Shown: piece by piece, positions 15,444 through 17,242 of the stretch | Layout: each line of letters starts with the position of its first letter | Numbering within the stretch: position 1 is the stretch's first letter | Origin: a bacterium | GTDB taxonomy: Bacteria; Zhuqueibacterota; Zhuqueibacteria; Thermofontimicrobiales; Thermofontimicrobiaceae | Direction: 5' to 3' | Length of the DNA: 17,242 bases | NCBI GenBank assembly: GCA_011046315.1 | Contig: DSAU01000190.1 | Location: forward strand, 1-17,242 | Notes under the pieces: model-generated | Told to the model about the DNA's origin: nothing | Seen by the model: the letters and a program-made list of their open reading frames with translations, nothing else | Database searches by the model: none | Position numbers and translations under genes: made by a program

Positions 15444-15824
15444 GGTTTTGTTTTGGAAATCTTCTAAAAATTTTCGTAATTGATCACAGAGATCAAAAGT
15501 TGTATCTACAAACTTTAGACAGGATAATAGGAAGATGATGATTTACATGATTAGTCTCTCCTTCTATTAATTATCCGCCAATAAATTGTCCTGCCTCTAA
15601 TTATCCTTCTAAATTATCCTGCTATTAATCATCCTGCCATTATAATAAAACTTTAAAATCAAGCAGCCACCGTACCAAACTTAGGTTAATTTAATGATAA
15701 TATCTAAAAAATCAAAGCGATTTTTGACCACATGAAAAATTTCAACCGCACAACGATCTGTTGCTAAATTCAACCTGTCGCTATCTTTCGGATTCATTTT
15801 TCGAGAAAACTGGTCTTAAGCATT
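15444..15824. other. Gene-free region with short repeats
   Basis: This 381-nt AT-rich stretch between two same-strand glycosyltransferase genes has no credible coding frame. It holds a perfect hairpin TTGATC-ACAGA-GATCAA (15480-15496), two inverted copies of the array motif (15519-15543) and a five-unit array (15567-15638). Nothing recognisable was seen in 15640-15824. A promoter for the downstream gene is expected here, but no TTTG/TAnnTTTG pair was found. Confidence 0.65.
15567..15638. repeat. Degenerate tandem array, unit near TAATTATCCTGCC
   Basis: Five units follow at 13-16 nt spacing: TTAATTATCCGCC (15567), AAATTGTCCTGCC (15583), TAATTATCCTTCT (15598), AAATTATCCTGCT (15611) and TTAATCATCCTGCC (15625). 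The other strand reads GGCAGGATAATTA. An inverted copy ACAGGATAATAG lies at 15519-15530, with a weaker one just after it. The spacing is too short and too variable for a CRISPR array. Confidence 0.65.
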
Positions 15825-17162
15825 TTAGCTTGAGGCAACAGATTTTTCGATCAATTTGTCGAACAATTGGCTCATTTTTTTCATCTGAACAGCGCCGTTG
15901 AAATCGTGGATGCCGGGCGAGCGGACCGCGCGCCACTTTCCCTGTTTCCAATTGTCAAACTGTTCCATAATAAAAGTTTTAATGCCCAGTTCATCCAGAT
16001 AGTCAAAAAACACACCGGAGCCGGTTCGATGATAGATTCGGGCAGCGTCACCGTCCAGGGGTCCGATGGCTAGCACAGGCCGTTCGCTTGCCATATATTC
16101 GAACATTTTACCGGGAACAATCCCTTTTTGAGTAGGCGCGTCATTAATGATAAGCAGCAGCAGATACGATTCCATTGTCGCCCGAATTGCCTGATTATGT
16201 GGAACGAAGCCATGGAAATGCAGATAGGGTTCAATTTTAAAACCGGCAAGTTCCCGTCTGACCGCCTCATCAATGCCACCATAAAAATGTAGTTGAAAGA
16301 CATCCGGAGCTATCTTTCCTTCCTGGTTTAGCTGAGAAATAGCCCGGTACAATGAAGGTGTAAATCGATTGAACGGCAAATTACCGATATAGGTAATAAC
16401 AAATCTTTCTTGCGGCGGATTTGGCTTGTCGGCTGGGTAAATTGACGGATCAAAGCCGTTGTAAATGATATGCGTTTTGCTTAACGAAATATCGTTGTGA
16501 TTCTGCAGCAGTTGGTCGCGACAACCCGGTCCCACCACAGTTATCGCATCGGCGCTGCGAAGCACCTTTGCCTCCAGCCGACGGTCGAGGGCAGTAATCA
16601 ATCGATTGCGCTTGACGCCGGTGTAGTAGTCGATGTTCACCCAGGGGTCGCGAAAATCGGCAATGAACGGCAGTCCGGTTTTTTGCGCGATTTTTCGGGC
16701 GATCAAATGCACCGTATGCGGTGGTCCGGACGACAGGACCAATTTAATTGCAGGATCGCGTTGCACCGCTTCAATACCGGTTCTCACTCCGCAACGATAC
16801 CATCCGATTCTTCCGTCAGGAACTAATAAATTGGCGCGAAACAAATTGGCTATTCGCTCACGGTAGCTGGCTTTCGAATGAGCTGACAAAACAGCGAGCG
16901 GAATTTTATCCGCTGCCTTTTTTCCGGTAAACCGACGATATAATTTATACGGTTCGAAAAAGTCAGTCCGCAAGACATCAGTTCCCGCCGGAATCCGTTC
17001 CGCCAAACCCGGATCCTCTGTGGTATAGTCGCCCTCGCGAACAGTCAGCACCACGCCTTGCCAGCCACTTTGTGCCATGTGTTGAATAATGCGGATAATT
17101 CGCTGTACCGAAGGACCGCCCGCTGGTGGGTAGTAATATGTAATGAACAGAAATTTATTCAA
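15825..17162 (-). CDS. GT-B glycosyltransferase (GT4-like)
   Basis: Counted from TTG 17162 the protein has 445 residues. The N terminus NKFLFITYYYPPAGGP is the GT4 acceptor-domain loop with its GG-P turn. A central VLSSGPPHTVHLIA and FIADFRDPW follow, then IIYNGFDP at the domain junction. The donor domain includes the C-terminal segment KMFEYMASERPVLAIGP, where the family's conserved glutamate binds the nucleotide-sugar. I chose TTG 17162 because AGGG lies 7 nt upstream and the first beta strand begins immediately. A TTG at 17195 would add 11 residues. Homologues are common in polysaccharide loci. A 381-nt repeat-bearing gap separates it from the next glycosyltransferase gene, so they may be separate transcripts. 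Confidence 0.88.
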   Translation of the reverse strand: MNKFLFITYYYPPAGGPSVQRIIRIIQHMAQSGWQGVVLTVREGDYTTEDPGLAERIPAGTDVLRTDFFEPYKLYRRFTGKKAADKIPLAVLSAHSKASYRERIANLFRANLLVPDGRIGWYRCGVRTGIEAVQRDPAIKLVLSSGPPHTVHLIARKIAQKTGLPFIADFRDPWVNIDYYTGVKRNRLITALDRRLEAKVLRSADAITVVGPGCRDQLLQNHNDISLSKTHIIYNGFDPSIYPADKPNPPQERFVITYIGNLPFNRFTPSLYRAISQLNQEGKIAPDVFQLHFYGGIDEAVRRELAGFKIEPYLHFHGFVPHNQAIRATMESYLLLLIINDAPTQKGIVPGKMFEYMASERPVLAIGPLDGDAARIYHRTGSGVFFDYLDELGIKTFIMEQFDNWKQGKWRAVRSPGIHDFNGAVQMKKMSQLFDKLIEKSVASS

Positions 17163-17169
17163 AAAGTTA

Positions 17170-17173
17170 CCCT
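17170..17173 (-). promoter_or_regulatory. Ribosome binding site AGGG deciding a TTG start
   Basis: On the minus strand AGGG lies 7 nt before TTG 17162. The TTG at 17195 has no comparable site, so this supports the shorter protein. Confidence 0.45.
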
Positions 17174-17242
17174 GTAAATTGATAGCCGATGGCAATTTTT
17201 TATTGAAAATTTAACTTACATTTTAGCTGCCCATTACTGCAT

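Noticed and set aside
15567..15638. CRISPR array
   Set aside because: Units are about 13 nt, degenerate and almost contiguous, with no spacers and no cas genes nearby.
17163..17195. Eleven-residue extension of the last glycosyltransferase to a TTG at 17195
   Set aside because: The internal TTG has AGGG at proper spacing and begins directly at the conserved first strand.

Overview
The window looks like chromosomal DNA from a bacterium of the Bacteroidetes/FCB side of the tree, either Bacteroidota or a neighbouring lineage such as Ignavibacteriota, Calditrichota or KSB1. Three things suggest this. A promoter at 11022-11052 matches the Bacteroidetes consensus TTTG-N19-TAnnTTTG exactly. One histidine kinase has the H-box KETAHQMGTP that I associate with this group. 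An AmgK-type kinase is paired with a RapZ C-terminal-domain protein. Envelope recycling of the AmgK/MurU type fits a Gram-negative cell. The exact phylum cannot be fixed from this sequence. No tRNA, rRNA, CRISPR array, transposase or phage gene was found.

Layout. Bases 1-66 are probably the 3' end of an upstream gene. Bases 230-2421 hold a tight plus-strand operon: an AmgK-like sugar kinase, a free-standing RapZ C-terminal domain and a MurU-like nucleotidyltransferase. Kinase and transferase together would turn salvaged MurNAc into UDP-MurNAc. The RapZ-type protein between them is a candidate amino-sugar sensor. Bases 2519-5957 encode a two-component pair: a membrane PAS histidine kinase without HAMP and an NtrC-family sigma-54 activator. 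Bases 5958-6546 hold no gene but carry a REP-like repeat and a 153-bp inverted-repeat element with internal hairpins.

Bases 6547-8123 (minus strand) encode a second, orphan histidine kinase followed after 5 nt by a small DUF1893 protein. Bases 8326-10827 (minus) encode a large YfhO-family membrane protein, flanked on both sides by copies of a short dispersed repeat. A Wzx-like flippase (plus, to 12638) faces a minus-strand run made of a type I phosphodiesterase/alkaline-phosphatase-superfamily protein, a GT4 glycosyltransferase and a second GT-B glycosyltransferase. The 381-nt gap between the two glycosyltransferases contains a short tandem repeat array.

Taken together, the window links peptidoglycan amino-sugar salvage, sensory signalling and a surface-glycan synthesis and export locus. 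The most notable unit is the kinase/RapZ-C/nucleotidyltransferase operon. The most notable non-coding signal is the inverted-repeat element at 6108-6260. All assignments come from reading motifs by eye; no database search was run.
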